In this document: in pieces, positions 29,015 to 40,564 of the stretch | Numbering within the stretch: position 1 is the first letter of the stretch | Layout of the letters: every line of letters starts with the position of its first letter | Source: Plazaster borealis | Lineage: Eukaryota; Echinodermata; Asteroidea; Forcipulatida; Labidiasteridae | DNA length: 64,000 nucleotides | Direction of reading: 5' to 3' | NCBI GenBank assembly: GCA_021014325.1 | Contig: CM037467.1 | Span: 13,107,273-13,171,272, forward strand | Notes under the pieces: generated by a model | Seen by the model: only the letters and a program-made list of their open reading frames with translations | What the model was told of the DNA's origin: nothing | Databases searched by the model: none | Position numbers and translations under genes: made by a program

Positions 29015-29402
29015 AGGGATTGTATACGTTTGGTAATTGGAACCCACTCTTTGTTTCAATCCTATATAGTTGTAGATAGATACCATAAAACTGACCTGTG
29101 AAAATTTCATTTGAAAAGGTGGTAGCATTTTTGAGATATTACCGAAAATCTAGAGCGGTTATGTCCACGCAGGAAGAATAATCTGCAATTGGAATACACT
29201 ATCTGAGAAACGTTACTGCAGTAACGCTTCTCAGATTCAAATTTTGGGGGATAAAAAGTGATATCTTTTTCCATAAACACAGTACTTCGAAGTGAAAAGT
29301 TTCTCAAAATGCATTATACTATCCAAAGCTGCTGTACTTCTTACCAAGTAATTTTTTATTGCCATTAATTTTCAGAGTCATTACCAAACGTATACAGACC
29401 CT
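29015..29402. mobile_element. TTAA-flanked foldback element
   Basis: 388 bp between TTAA at 29011-29014 and 29403-29406. Ends are AGGGATTGTATACGTTTGG and its inverse CCAAACGTATACAGACCCT. The centre is a hairpin around AACGTTACTGCAGTAACG. Confidence 0.85.
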
Positions 29403-29833
29403 TTAAATACAGATAGACTCTGGATGACCTTTGACACTCTCATAAAGGAAGCTAGAAAGTAGAGCAATACATGGGTCTGTATCATGTAGAGTGGCTTCCA
29501 TAAATACCATACTAAAAAACCCAAGAATTAGTATTAATTAGTCATTACACATATTATGGATTTAAGACAACAATGCGACAGTATGGTAGGCCTACCATTT
29601 ATAATCTACAAGCTATTCCTTCTCCTTCATTTCACTTTCACTTTCTGTTTCACTTTATTTTCAGTGATCATCGGAGCTTTCATCTTTGATATTTTTTTCC
29701 CATAAAAAACAGCAAAAAAGCATCTGATGTCCAGAATAGACTGGTGCAGTTTTGATGGTATGTTTTCATAATGTCATTTTTGCACTTGGAAGTCCAGGAA
29801 GCAGTGTGATAACTAACAATTGACAAGCAGCTT

Positions 29834-30103
29834 CAGGGTTCCAATTTTGTTGATGTTTGGCCGAAGCATGCTTAATTGAAACAAGGTCTTTTGAATGTTT
29901 TCTACTCTGTAATTATCTTGATTTTAACAGCCCTTCTGTGCAATCTGGAGTATTCTTGATGTATTTCTCTTAATGGTTTTTGTGGAAAAAATAAATAAAA
30001 ATTATTCTTCTTGTTTTTTTGCATACCGGCCGAAATATGCGTGTATCGGCACGCAATTCCTGCGTATGCCCGATACGCTAGCTTGTGCATGGGTAGAACC
30101 CTG
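29834..30103. mobile_element. CAGGG-ended hAT-like non-autonomous element
   Basis: Starts CAGGGTTCC and ends GGGTAGAACCCTG. AGCTT flanks both sides (a 5-bp candidate target duplication). It shares the interior (GTGCAATCTGGAG, CCGATACGCTAGCTTGTGCA) with the copies at 44944-45262 and 55799-56068. CAGGG termini and 5-8 bp duplications fit the hAT superfamily; this is an inference. Confidence 0.6.
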
Positions 30104-30346
30104 AGCTTTTGAGATTTGATCGCTTTCATTGCATTATAACAGCATGGGGGTGATATATTCTTAAAGTATAATTTACCTTCCACGTAACTTTCTTGCAGTC
30201 TCACTGCAGTCTGTATCTGTGCAAAACAGACTCCACAGCTAGTATTGCGCTCACAGTGCACTCTGTTCATGAACACACAGTCAAGGCGTTGTGTTGATCA
30301 TTTTGTAAAAGGAAAATTAACTGTCCGTAAACGAAACAACTTGAAC

Positions 30347-33300
30347 TCATATAACGCTGCAGTAACCGGTGCATCCCTGGTCCACTGCGCCCTTCTGCCC
30401 AGTTAACGTCAATCCTCGTGATTTCGTGTCGTTTTCCCACAACCCGGGTGTCTGTATGATCTGCAGAGAAAAGGAAAAACAAAACCATTTGAAAATATAT
30501 AAAAGCAGATTCAAAATACAGAAGCTTAAATCTGAAGTGAAAGTCTTAAAAGCATGAGTTGTCACATGGTCAGAAAATAGAAAGGTAAGCATTGGGCCAA
30601 GCCTGCTACTACACATTATCGTTAAAAAAATAGAACAAAAGTATGGACAGTTTGTATGCATTATGACCGAACACACAGAGTTTGTGAAATCTTAAGGAAA
30701 CAGGACAATTCCAAGGCAACCTCTGAAGCAGGGCATTAACATTTTCTAAAACCTAATTACATGGAGCCCTCTAAATCGCATACTGCTAAATGCAATATGC
30801 GCAGAATTCTGCAGTAACCCGCGCCATGAAATTAAGCTGTTATGTGTTTGATTTCCTCTCACCTTTTCTACAAGTTCTTCAAAGGCACACTGCACTCCGT
30901 CTTTTGTCTTGGCACTGCACTCTATGAATAACATGGTGTGTTTTCTGGCAAACCGTAATCCCTGGTCCCTGGTGACCTCACGCCTCTCCTGAATGTAGAA
31001 ACGAAGCCAGTTAAAAACAATAAAATCATGACATCCACAATTTTATTACAGACTGTGAAAGTCTTACGCGAATTTGAATGGAGAGACCTGCTGAGGTGCT
31101 TTGTTTTGTTTCCTTCACACGTTAAAGGTATTGCATTCTGCTCTACCAGCCAGGCTCCTAGTGGATGAAACCCATGCCTACATCCTTACGGACTGTGAAA
31201 GGGGTAACCCTGTTTCAGCCCCAGGAGTAGGTGGCAACTTGCTCCTGGTGGCAGTTGATTTGAAGGGGCACCAAGGCCAAGACCAGGGCAACAGAGGCCA
31301 CGGCCTCCATGTAACTCCAGGCCTGGATCCTTCCCTCCCGACATTGCCCTCAGCCAGAGCGATAACTTACCATGTCAATTTTATTTCCAACAAGCATTTT
31401 GATAATATCTCCCTTTGTCGAGTACGTGTCCAGTTCATTTAGCCACTGGTCGAGCCGACTGAAACTGGCTTGATTGCATACATCATACACTGTAGAACAT
31501 AAAAGCAAACGGTCAGTGAATGTCACTGTGGTCCAGTGTATAGACTGGAGGACCTGCAATCACAAGGTTATGGGTTCGAATCCTACCAAGCTCTAACCGC
31601 TGATTTCTCAATGACTAAAATAAATTTTGTCGTCTAGTTACTGAATCACAATTTCTTGATTTGTGCAATTCAATATCATAGACGTTAAACCAATGTTTGT
31701 ATGAGAGAGATTGGCTGTAGCCAGCTTGGTGCTTATATCCCCTTGTGGGAGTTTGCCAAGTTCCCTCAACGCGAAGATCATCTAAACAAACAAACAAACT
31801 CAAAAAGCTTTACCTGTATTGTTTTGTGTTCACAGATCTTAATAATAATATTAATTAAATTGACTCTTATAATTTATAGCAATCTCAAAGAGTGATCGAC
31901 GCGCTTCTAACATTATTACCCCTGGTCAATGGGCCATTTATTTCATTCCTTGAACCATCTCAGCTCCTTGGGGAGTATACAGCCTGTGCTGCCAAAGCAC
32001 ACTAAGCTAAATCAATCACAAGAACCATCTCTGCCCTCACAGGTACCCGTTTTACCCCTGGGTGAAGAAAAGCAATTGTAGTTAAAGTGCTTTGCTCAAG
32101 GATACAAGTGTCATGACTGGGATTTAAACCCACACCCTGATGACTCGGCAACCAGAATATGAGTCCCAGCACTAAACGGCTCGGCAACAAAACACCAAAT
32201 GTAAAGATCAAAACATTGAAAGGAAAAAGACACACAAAAAACAAGATACACTGCCATTATTCAGTAAAATTGTTCTGGTCTTCAGAATATTATTCCATGC
32301 AAATTTAACACACACAAAATTTGTTTGCCTTATAATGTTCTACGATTAAACCAATATAATCTAGTCAAAAAATAATAGTTTTTTTCATGGAAAGTGAATG
32401 TTCCTCACTCAGAGCTGCCAACATTTGCATCTTGCAATCAGGGAGATTTTGTACAACAATCAGGGAGATATTTAGAATTGCATTCAACATAACAGGGAAA
32501 AAGTTTCCATAATCAGGGAGATTGTAACTTTGTTCCTCAGAACTCCCCGTAGAATCAGGGAGAGTTGGCAGCTCTGCTCACCCCTTATTAGTGCCTTATT
32601 AGTGAAGCCAAGTCAAGCGCTTTATTGTGGCTTAGACTTTCTTGAACCTTCATACCTAATATGACGCCTTGTGCTCCACGGTAGTAGCTTGGGGTTAGTG
32701 TTCTAAACCTTTCTTGGCCCGCTGTGTCCTTTAAACGAAGAACAACAAAACAATATTGTTTTAAATATATTTTCTTGATATGTTACACTTCACTTTCACT
32801 CCAGACACGCAACTTTGTAATTGCAAAAAAAAAGAGGAAATGCAGTAGCAGAACTAAGCCCGCAGAACCAGGCATTTTCATTTAGGGACGGGGGCAAGCA
32901 TCTGCAAAGAGTAAAAGATATTTATAATGTAGCTTTTATTTTTAATTTTTTTTTATTAATGTTTTATTTTATTTATTTAGTCACTTATTTATTTATTTAT
33001 TTATTTATTTATACATATATATATATATTTTTGGGGGGTTGGGGCTTTTTAATGTTTTGAACCATTAGTGTTCATTTTTTCGATCAAATGGGGGGGGGAT
33101 TCTGAGCAAGGGGCTCCCCCTTCCTAGGCCACTGTGTACAGTGTTTTCCTGTTATCTATGGCACTATTTTATTTTTCCTTAAAGAGGAAATCAGTAAGAC
33201 TTTAAATCAGCTTGTCAGGTGAAAAGTTGCAGGGCTATCACTCTCTGCATTCAAACTGTGAAAAACATAGACTCAGAAACTATACAGAAACTTTTTTATA

Positions 33301-34915
33301 GCAATCTCACTTCCTGAAAAGTATCAGCCTTTTGAAAAGTGATGGTTTATTTTAAATTAATTTCCTCATCGAGGGACGAAGGTGATTTAATGAAATGATC
33401 TTGGTTCGGTTTAGTCACCCACCCATATTGCTAGTTTCGCTGTGTTTCCATCAACAGAGAGTGTTTTCACTTTGAAATCGACACCTGTGTGAAATTAAAA
33501 TGAAAATAAAACGAGGAATTTAGTTATAGGATTAGAAACATGAACAAAGTACAGTTAGACATTGTTACCTATAATTTGTAAAAGTTTGATGCACATTAAA
33601 TATTAATTGATCTATTGATTGAATGACTGATAAATCAAAATTAATCAAGTTAAAACAATGCTGTAAAAAAGCGCAAGCCCCAACTTGTGTTGCTGTCACA
33701 ACAATATGTAGTCAAGCTAATATATCACAATGACTTGAATAAATATTGTCGTCTAGTTACTGAATCAGAATTTATTGATTTGTGCAATTCGTAATCAAAG
33801 ATGTTAAACCAATGTTGGTGAGAGACATTTGCTGCTGCCAACTTAGACTTCTGGGAACTTTACCGAGTTCCATTCTTACATTCTTACTTAGGAAGATCAT
33901 CTAAACTAACAAACAAACAAACAAACAAACAAACAAATAGTTGGGCCTGTCCCTACTTTCTTTAAACTTGTTTTATTTTTAGACTGGGCTGTTTCAACTC
34001 TAGTCCCAACTAATTATAAGCCGTATCCGAATTGGCGGCTACAGCTACGGCTACAACTGTTGTTAAGGGTGTTGCTAAGGACGTCCTATACTTTAACGCA
34101 TGATGACACGGCGATCAAGCCGCAGCCGAAGCCATAACTGCCAATTCAGACACAGCCTATAGATCGGATCATGGCCATCAGTTGGGGCCATTGATTTGTT
34201 GCAACTCACCAATTGTTGCAGATTGTTCCGGATCAAATGTATCATCTGTAAATCTCAGAAGTAGACTGCAACAGGGAAAATAAAGAAATGAAAATTGTAG
34301 TCAGAATTAACATCTGATGGTTACAAATACGATTATCACAACTTGTCGTGTCCTTGCAACAAGGTCATATCTCACACGGACTGACAGGCAACGTCAAATC
34401 TCGGCGTCCATAACTTTGTGAGTACATCCAGGTTATTTTAAAATTGGGATACGACCTTTTGACATTCTAAAACTTGTGTTTTATATGAGATAGGACCTAG
34501 TTGCACTGACACGACAAACTAGTGCCCTATGGTAATGCACTCCACCACGCAAAAATATTAATGTGTAATTTACACATTATTAATTTTATTGTAATTATTT
34601 TTACCTGGTCCTGCAGCTGAGCTTGCCTAGCTATATTACGCGAAAATCTCATTAAAATGGGCGACAGACACTGGTTTGTGTTTACTTTCTTTCAGAAGAA
34701 ACAATATTTACATGGGCTTTTGTTCCAAAAACAGAACCCTGTATTTAGACGACCGTTACTCTACTTTTGTTTTGTTGTGACAAAAATAAACATTAATTTA
34801 CTCTTCCGTTCTTCGTTCTTAAATTGTTGAATCTCTCAAATTACCTCGATTTTCCAACCCCACTTTCTCCGATGATCAAGATCTTTAGAGTTGTAAGCAC
34901 ATCTTCCTCATCCAT
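30347..34915 (-). CDS. RAB18: Ras-related GTPase RAB18 (206 aa, seven exons)
   Basis: Small GTPase of membrane traffic (ER, lipid droplets, Golgi). Exons read right to left: 34915-34845, 34265-34210, 33484-33423, 32728-32656, 31489-31371, 30988-30863 and 30460-30347. They join to 206 codons plus TGA, the same length as vertebrate RAB18. The start [19 protein letters not shown] matches RAB18 closely. Motifs: P-loop GESGVGKS (16-23), switch I Thr41, DTAGQE (64-69, catalytic Gln68), NKID (123-126), SAK (152-154). The C-terminus GYCSVI ends in the CaaX box CSVI, so a single prenylated Cys as in RAB18. The diagnostic segments [13 protein letters not shown] and [12 protein letters not shown] are present. 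All borders are GT/AG. The gene is head to head with SPC25. Confidence 0.97.
31263..31330. repeat. Dispersed repeat fragment (GGCACCAAGGCCAAGACCAG)
   Basis: The same segment, ending near ACTCCAGGCCTGG, recurs at about 40733-41057, 49233-49380 (inverted) and 54785-54905. It lies in RAB18 intron 5, downstream of exon 5. Confidence 0.6.
31525..31800 (+). mobile_element. tRNA-derived SINE in RAB18 intron
   Basis: It has a pol III A-box-like TGGTCCAGTGTATAGACTGG and a B box GGTTCGAATCC (31573-31583). A unique body follows, ending in an (AAAC)n tail at about 31786-31799. It is in the opposite strand to RAB18 and begins only 36 bp upstream of the exon 5 acceptor. A headless copy is at 33732-33938. 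Confidence 0.75.
32410..32576. mobile_element. CAGAGCTGCCAAC-ended foldback element in RAB18 intron
   Basis: 167 bp with ends CAGAGCTGCCAAC and GTTGGCAGCTCTG. Inside are four copies of ATCAGGGAGA. A 204-bp relative in the opposite sense is at 58003-58206. Confidence 0.7.
32940..33035. repeat. TTTA / TA microsatellite
   Basis: (TTTA)n followed by (TA)n and a G run, in RAB18 intron 3. Confidence 0.85.
33732..33938 (+). mobile_element. Truncated SINE copy in RAB18 intron
   Basis: Matches the body of 31525-31800 (TTGTCGTCTAGTTACTGAAT onward) and ends in a longer (AAAC)n tail. The tRNA-like head is missing. Confidence 0.75.
34020..34157. repeat. Imperfect inverted repeat with GGCTACGGCTAC-type arms
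   Basis: The left arm GAATTGGCGGCTACAGCTAC pairs with an arm ending AAGCCATAACTGCCAATTC. Related fragments occur near 12745-12800, 25730-25830 and 28070-28190. Confidence 0.45.
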
Positions 34916-35533
34916 CCTTGCAAAAAGAGCAAAAATCAAAGAAGTAAATGAATGCAATTTCCACAGAAGTAGTTCACAAAAAATTGTGTGTGTTGTTGAT
35001 TTCCCAACTTCTCTGATGACGTTATGTTTTAACTTCATTTGACCTCAGACTCTTTCAAAAATGATAATATAATGTTAAGTTTCATAAATATATATCAATA
35101 ATATGTTACTCTTTTTAAATTATAAATTAATTTTAATATTTTTGCAATTTATAGTATGTATTAAGTATAAAGAAATATATATAAATATAAATTGTATTAC
35201 TTTGAAAAATTATAACTTTTTCTCAGAAACCCTTGACCCCAAATTTCCGCCATTTTCAAACTGCTGATATTGACACACTAACGACGATTTATTTCATTTT
35301 CTATGAACACTTTCTTCACTATTTGAATGTTTATATGAATTTAAATTTAGGTGAGTATTTATATGTGTTTGTACTACTTTTGTTTTCGAAAGTGTGTTTT
35401 TCCAGTGATGTTTAAGCTATGAAAACAGCGGGTTTTTGTAGAGCACTTTGTGAAGATTTCACTACCTGACTACCTCAGCTAGTTGTTGAGTGCAGTATGT
35501 TAAGAGAGGGCGCACTTCAAAGTTTATGAGCTA

Positions 35534-35688
35534 GGGGTGCGTTTTGGCGGCGGTAACCAAAAACTGTTTCGGTTGTTGGTCGTTGGTTCTGCTGTTCAGA
35601 CTGAACGATAACCGAGCTGTGAGCTCGGTTACCGTTTTGGTTATGACGTCAGAAACAATTATTGGTTACAGCCGCCAAAACGCACCCC
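35534..35688. mobile_element. 155-bp GGGGTGCG foldback element
   Basis: Terminal inverted repeats GGGGTGCGTTTTGGCGG / CCGCCAAAACGCACCCC, with GTAACCAA just inside and an inner arm pair around CGGTTACCGTTTTGGTTA. A second copy of the same 155-bp length, inverted, is at 60080-60234. Confidence 0.85.
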
Positions 35689-35791
35689 AGCAGGTTTTGT
35701 GATTTGGGATGAGGTACGGTGGTGAGACTGATGAAACAAGTGAAAGAGCTAGAGATGAGAGTAATGACCTGTTGATGAAGAGCCCTTTACA

Positions 35792-35835
35792 GATATTTTG
35801 AAGATTTCACTCATGGAGTGAAATCTTCAAATATC
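35792..35835. other. 44-bp hairpin
   Basis: GATATTTTGAAGATTTCACT and AGTGAAATCTTCAAATATC form arms around a CATGG-containing centre, with one unpaired base. A related TGAAGATTTCACT half-site is at about 35452. Confidence 0.7.
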
Positions 35836-36400
35836 AAGTAACAATCCACACAAGGGAAACTGGCTGGTAAATTTCTAAGTTCGTTCTAAAGTCACTCCTG
35901 AGTCCTTATTATTCAGAGTCTTTTTAATCTTATTGCATTGTTGATGTTGAAACCTTATTTATTTAATAATATTATGAATGATTTATTCTGTTTGCCAGTT
36001 GATTGATTTTTAACACTAACAAAAACACATCATTTTAATAACTGTTGTTAGTGTTACTGTTACTGTTTACTGTAGTGTCAGTGTACTGTGCGTTTGTAAT
36101 GTTGGTGGTAAATAAATAAATACAGTAACACACAGTTACAGTAACACTAAAAACAGGACCAAATGTATTAATTTAAAGTAGTAGTAAGAATTAACAAAAA
36201 TGTAAATATTTAAAAAGCCCACTTTATTTGTTAAAGACTTGGGTTTGGCTTTTTTTGTCTAGAGGAGGGAAGTACTTCCAAGTCTAAATTGTACCAACAA
36301 GTACAACTTATATTTTCAGTGAAATTGTGAATCAGAGAATTTAGTGGTCAAATTTAGGCAAGATGTACAAAATAATTTCTGTCCTATCTTTGACAGCTTC

Positions 36401-39400
36401 ATGATGACCACATTAAACCAGAGTTGTCTGGTTGCAAAGCAACCTTCGGACTTGGACTCGGAACTGGCCAAGTTAACTGGTAACCTACAGCAAGTCCAGG
36501 ATACATTCCTCAATCACTGGACGGGAGACCAGCTGACAAAGTTCCTGCAAGATCATCTGAGAGAACATGAAGCGTTGATCCAGGAAAGTAAAGGTTAGAA
36601 GCAGTTTCAGTAATTTGTTCAAGTCGAGTGTAAACAAAAAAAGTACAGTTTTTCCCTAAAACTTCTAAATCGCCTCTTGACTCCTCTGCATTGTTTTGTG
36701 GTACTGCTTACTGATTTTCCTCTCTGTGTTTCCTTTGATTATCCTTTTCAGACCAAATCTTATGCATCCAGAAGGAATTAAAAGTCTTGGAGCAACAGTC
36801 GCTGAGCAACAAAGAAGGTGGGTGGAAAACTTAAAGCCCCTTTGAAAGATGTTTGGTAAGGAAAATGAACTTTAAAGAAATCTCCCTTGATGTGATAACT
36901 CAAACAAGATGTGGACCTTTTTCATGACAGCTTAGTAAGGATTTGAAAGACTCTTTCAAGTAACTCACCTTTTTTTTTACAAATCCGCCAGTATTAGAAT
37001 CCTCATTCTGACGACTCGGTTAGGATTCGAACCCTCCTTTATTTATTATACCCAGCGCAATTAGCAGCAATCACAGGATGAAAAGGAGATGACAAATTTT
37101 TTAAAGTTTTAGATGTGGGAGGAAAAACCCCAATGGGGAAAACCCATGCAATGCTGTAGGGACTGAAAACCCAATCCACGACACCCCGTATTTAAGAACT
37201 TTATCCTCTTATTTTATCTTGACAGTCGAGGAAGATAACAAGAAGAAACTTCTCGCCCTGAAAGCGGTGATCAAAGAGTCTGCTCTAAAACTTCAGGAGC
37301 TTCTCTTCGAGAGAGAACAGAAAGAGAAGGAGTATACTGCCGGGATGGAAAAATACAACCAACAAGTGGAATGTAAGCCGAAGACCTAAACCAACATCTT
37401 TGGTCATGTTCCCAGTATACAACAGTTGTCAGTAGTACTGATTCTGGTCATACTAAAAAGGGGCCTGACTGTTTTCCCTTCACTGAATCTTGCTTAGTTA
37501 GCAGAATGATCCTCATTTTTTCTTGCTAAGCGTCTTTGTGAAATCAGAGCTTGATTTCATCTTAAGACGAGTTGTCTGTTAGTGATTTGTATTGTGACAT
37601 CAGTTTTCAGATTGATACAAATCTAGCTGTTAGTGAAATGGACCCCGTTGTCATGAGCTTGAAAACTCTAGCCATGCAACTTTTCAGCTGAGCAGAGCCC
37701 AATTTCATAGAGCTGCTTAAACACAAACAGTCGCTAAGCACAACAAATTATGCTTACCAGAATAAGGTTACCAGCCAAAATACCATGTCACAAGTACCAT
37801 TTGTGACTGGTATACTGCTCATTTCTGCTAAGCAAAAAAATGTTAAGCAATATTTCCTGCTTGAGTAGCTCTATGAAATTGGGCCCTTTTGATTTCCTCT
37901 ATTTTCTTTAATAATAGTGCTGTAGAAAACTTAAAAACACTGTACAGAGTTAAGTGTGAGTGGCCATTTCTGCTGTTTTCATTTAAATTGCAAAGTTGCA
38001 TTTCTGAAATTGATGTCACTTTACAAGAATCAAAAGCTTCATCCAATCAAGTAACTGTAATAATTATTAGCACCTCATATTTTGTAATTTAATTTTATTG
38101 CGTTCACAGTGGTAGAAGCGCAGGAGAAAGCAACGAAAACCCGACTCAGAGAACTCATCAAGGCTGAGAGTCTGTACAAGGAGTGGTTAGGACTTCATTT
38201 CAAGAAAATCGGTGGTAAGAGTTTGAGATCATCACAGATTGTCTCACCAAAAAGTAGACCTAAAATACATGTAGAAAACGATACAATGTTTATATGTATG
38301 CAGGGTTCTCCCCATGCACAAGCTAGCGTATCGGGCCGATACGCATGAATTGCGTGCTGCAAAGAAACCAGCAGATAAGCAAAAAAACACTACAGATTGC
38401 CGAAGGCCATGGGTTTGAATCCAACCCGAGTAATATGCCTGTGGATTTTTTTCCACAGGACTGGGGGAAGTACTTTGTATACAGTGCTTATAGGTAAAAC
38501 ACAAATAATATTTTCTGTCCCCTGGTGCAAATTAGACATCAATTAAAAAATTTAATAAAACAATTTAAAAGGCAAAGTATACCTTTGGTTTTTGGAACTG
38601 TTCGATTGTTTTAATTCTATATAAATGTAGATATACACGATAAAACTAACCTGTGAAAATTTCATTTCAAAAGGTGCTGGCGTTTTTGTTGATACTGCCA
38701 AAAATCTGGAGCGGTTATGTCCACGCAGGAAGCATATCCCGTAAACACAATCTGAGAAATGTTTCATGCATGAAACAATTTTCAGATTGAAATTCTTTGA
38801 ATCCCTTTCTCTAAAACCACATCCCTTGGAAGGGAATCATTTCTCAAAATGTTATACATTATCAACAGCTGCAGTGCTTCTTACCAAGTCAGTTTTTATG
38901 GTCATTACTTTTGGAGTAATTACAAAAGGTATACCCAGCCTTTAATTCATAATTCTTTGTACATTGTATCCTTTGCCAAAAGCAGCTAAACTTAGGTATT
39001 TTTCTTTTACAAATATTTTGGTTTGTCTATCTTCAGAGGATCTCTTACAGTTTGTCTTCTCCTATCTGGATCCTAAAGACCACGGTAGAACTTTCTCCTT
39101 CACAATAAAGATTGAGAACAACAAATACAACGGTAAGGAAGTGTACTTAAAACAAAATCTCAAGTCATTGTTATTATTATATATTTATGGTAATGAAACC
39201 AATGAAAAAGCACTATACCTGTTCACAGGGTACCAACTGCATCTTTCCTGTCAAGATTGAGGGCAGCATTCAAACGGACACCACTAAAGTTGCAAAAAGT
39301 TGCCTTCAAATTTGTCGACATACTTGTATTGATTTCTAATCAACGGGGGCACTTCAGACAAAATAATTTCGTAGGATGCTTACCATTACCGTTTTTATAA

Positions 39401-40059
39401 CAAGTCGGCTTTCTGATAAAAATTACTTGATTTCTTTTTGGGGGTCATTACCAAAGTGTGACCGTACCTTTAACCAAGCTGAGTCAAGATGATGCAAGGA
39501 AACAACTTATTAAGTCAAATTGTCTTTAAAGGCAGGTTATACTTTTGGTAATTGTCAAAGACTAGTATCCTCACTTGGTGTATCCCAACATATGCATAAC
39601 AAACAAAAGAAGTGAAAATTTGGGCTCAATTGGACATCGAAGTTGCAAAAAAATAATGAAAGAAAAAACACCCTTGTTGCATAGAATCGTGTGCTTTCAG
39701 ATGCCTGAGAAAGGCTTCATGCCTGAAGCCTTTCTCAGATTCAAATTTGTGGGTGAAAATTTTCCTCTTTCTCTAAAACTGCATTACTTCAAAGGTGTTG
39801 TTTCTAACAATGTTTTATAATATCAGCAGCTCTCCAGTGCTCTTCACCAAGTGAGTTTTTATGGTCAGTAATTTTTGGAGTTATTACCCTCCCTTTAAGG
39901 GAACAAGTTTTATCAGTATGGTTTTCCTTTCTTTTGACAGTGGCGGATTGCAATCCCGCAATCGATGGATTAGACAAGATGGCTACCACGCTGAATGAAA
40001 CCAACAACCTGACGGAATTCATCGTCACAGCTTGGAGAAAATTCAAAGAGCTCTTGTAG
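36401..40059 (+). CDS. SPC25: Kinetochore protein Spc25, Ndc80 complex (241 aa, six exons)
   Basis: Subunit of the Ndc80 complex, which couples kinetochores to spindle microtubules; it pairs with Spc24. Exons 36401-36593, 36752-36817, 37226-37372, 38110-38214, 39037-39132 and 39941-40059 join in frame; all internal introns are phase 1. From the first in-frame ATG it has 241 residues (human 224). Residues from about 30 to 160 are Lys/Glu/Gln-rich, as expected for the long coiled coil. The C-terminal globular RWD domain follows: SLYKEWLGLHFKKI, LLQFVFSYLDPKDHGRTFSF, CNPAIDGLDKMATTLNETNN, FIVTAWRKFKELL. It aligns with human Spc25 at LYKxxLGLxxxKI, the FxxxDPK motif and the TNNxxxFxxxxRKxF end. 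The frame stays open upstream to a TGA at 36320-36322, so a spliced upstream start exon is possible. Confidence 0.93.
37697..37886. mobile_element. GGGCCC-end foldback element in SPC25 intron 3
   Basis: 190 bp. Left end GCCCAATTTCATAGAGCTGC, right end inverted GGGCCCAATTTCATAGAGCT. Interior with AAGCACAACAAATTATGCTT, GGTTACCAGCC and GTGACTGGTA as in other copies. Confidence 0.85.
38301..38360. mobile_element. Truncated CAGGG-ended element in SPC25 intron 4
   Basis: CAGGGTTCTCCCCATGCACA then AGCTAGCGTATCGGGCCGAT; only this one end is present. Confidence 0.6.
38569..38941. mobile_element. TTAA-flanked foldback in SPC25 intron 4
   Basis: 373 bp between TTAA sites at 38565-38568 and 38942-38945. 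Hairpin centre AAATGTTTCATGCATGAAAC. Contains the family landmarks GAGCGGTTATGTCCACGCAG and AACAGCTGCAGTGCTTCTTA. Confidence 0.8.
39530..39894. mobile_element. TTAA-flanked foldback in SPC25 intron 5
   Basis: 365 bp between TTAA at 39526-39529 and 39895-39898. Hairpin centre GAAAGGCTTCATGCCTGAAG. It ends 46 bp before the last exon and belongs to the subfamily of 5792-6158 and 40196-40564. Confidence 0.8.
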
Positions 40060-40195
40060 TATTTAATTTTTTTTTAAACTGTAAAATAATTTTGTAAATA
40101 AGTTATTCCACCCAAGTACTAGGAAATGTATAAAGTAAATAGTCCCTGAGATTAGATGGTTAATGATACACAGGCATGATAGTCTTCCTACTTAA

Positions 40196-40564
40196 AGGCA
40201 CTGAACACGTTTGGTAATTGTCAAAGACCAGTGTTCTCACTTGGTGTATCCCAACATATGCATAAAATAACAAGCCTGTGAAAATTTGGGCTCAACTGGT
40301 CATCGAAGTTGCAAGAAAATGATGAAAGAAAAAACACCCTTGTTGTACACATTTGTGTGCTTTCAGATAGGAATAAAAGGCTTCTTGCAAGAAGTCTTTT
40401 ATTTTTTTTAGTGAGAAATTGCCTCTTTCTCAAAAACTACGTTACTTCACAGGGAGTCGTTTCTCACAATGTTTTATACTATCAACAGCTCTCTGTTGCT
40501 TGTTACCAAGTCAGTTTTTATGCTAATATTTGTTTTGAGTCATTACCAAACAAGTACGATACCT
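40196..40564. mobile_element. TTAA-flanked foldback downstream of SPC25
   Basis: 369 bp between TTAA at 40192-40195 and 40565-40568. Ends AGGCACTGAACACGTTTGG and CCAAACAAGTACGATACCT. Lies in or just past the SPC25 3' UTR. Confidence 0.85.

Larger units (their letters stand above)
24512..30346. other. Intergenic region between actin gene 2 and RAB18
   Basis: No exon recognised. Contents are a composite repeat at 25263-25720, TTAA foldback 29015-29402, CAGGG element 29834-30103 and AT-rich DNA. Possible RAB18 3' UTR extends leftward from 30346; TTTATT at 29654-29659 is a minus-strand AATAAA candidate, which would give a UTR of about 690 nt. Confidence 0.45.
34916..36400. promoter_or_regulatory. 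Shared 5' region between RAB18 and SPC25
   Basis: The two divergent start codons are 1.49 kb apart. The RAB18 5' UTR runs rightward from 34916, bounds unknown. A possible SPC25 acceptor (TATATTTTCAG) ends at 36319. The stretch contains a 155-bp foldback (35534-35688) and a hairpin (35792-35835). No clear TATA box was seen for either gene. Confidence 0.4.

Noticed and set aside
31525..31600. Possible functional tRNA gene (A and B boxes present)
   Set aside because: The cloverleaf does not close, and the sequence continues into a body with an (AAAC)n tail that recurs at 33732-33938; it is a SINE head.
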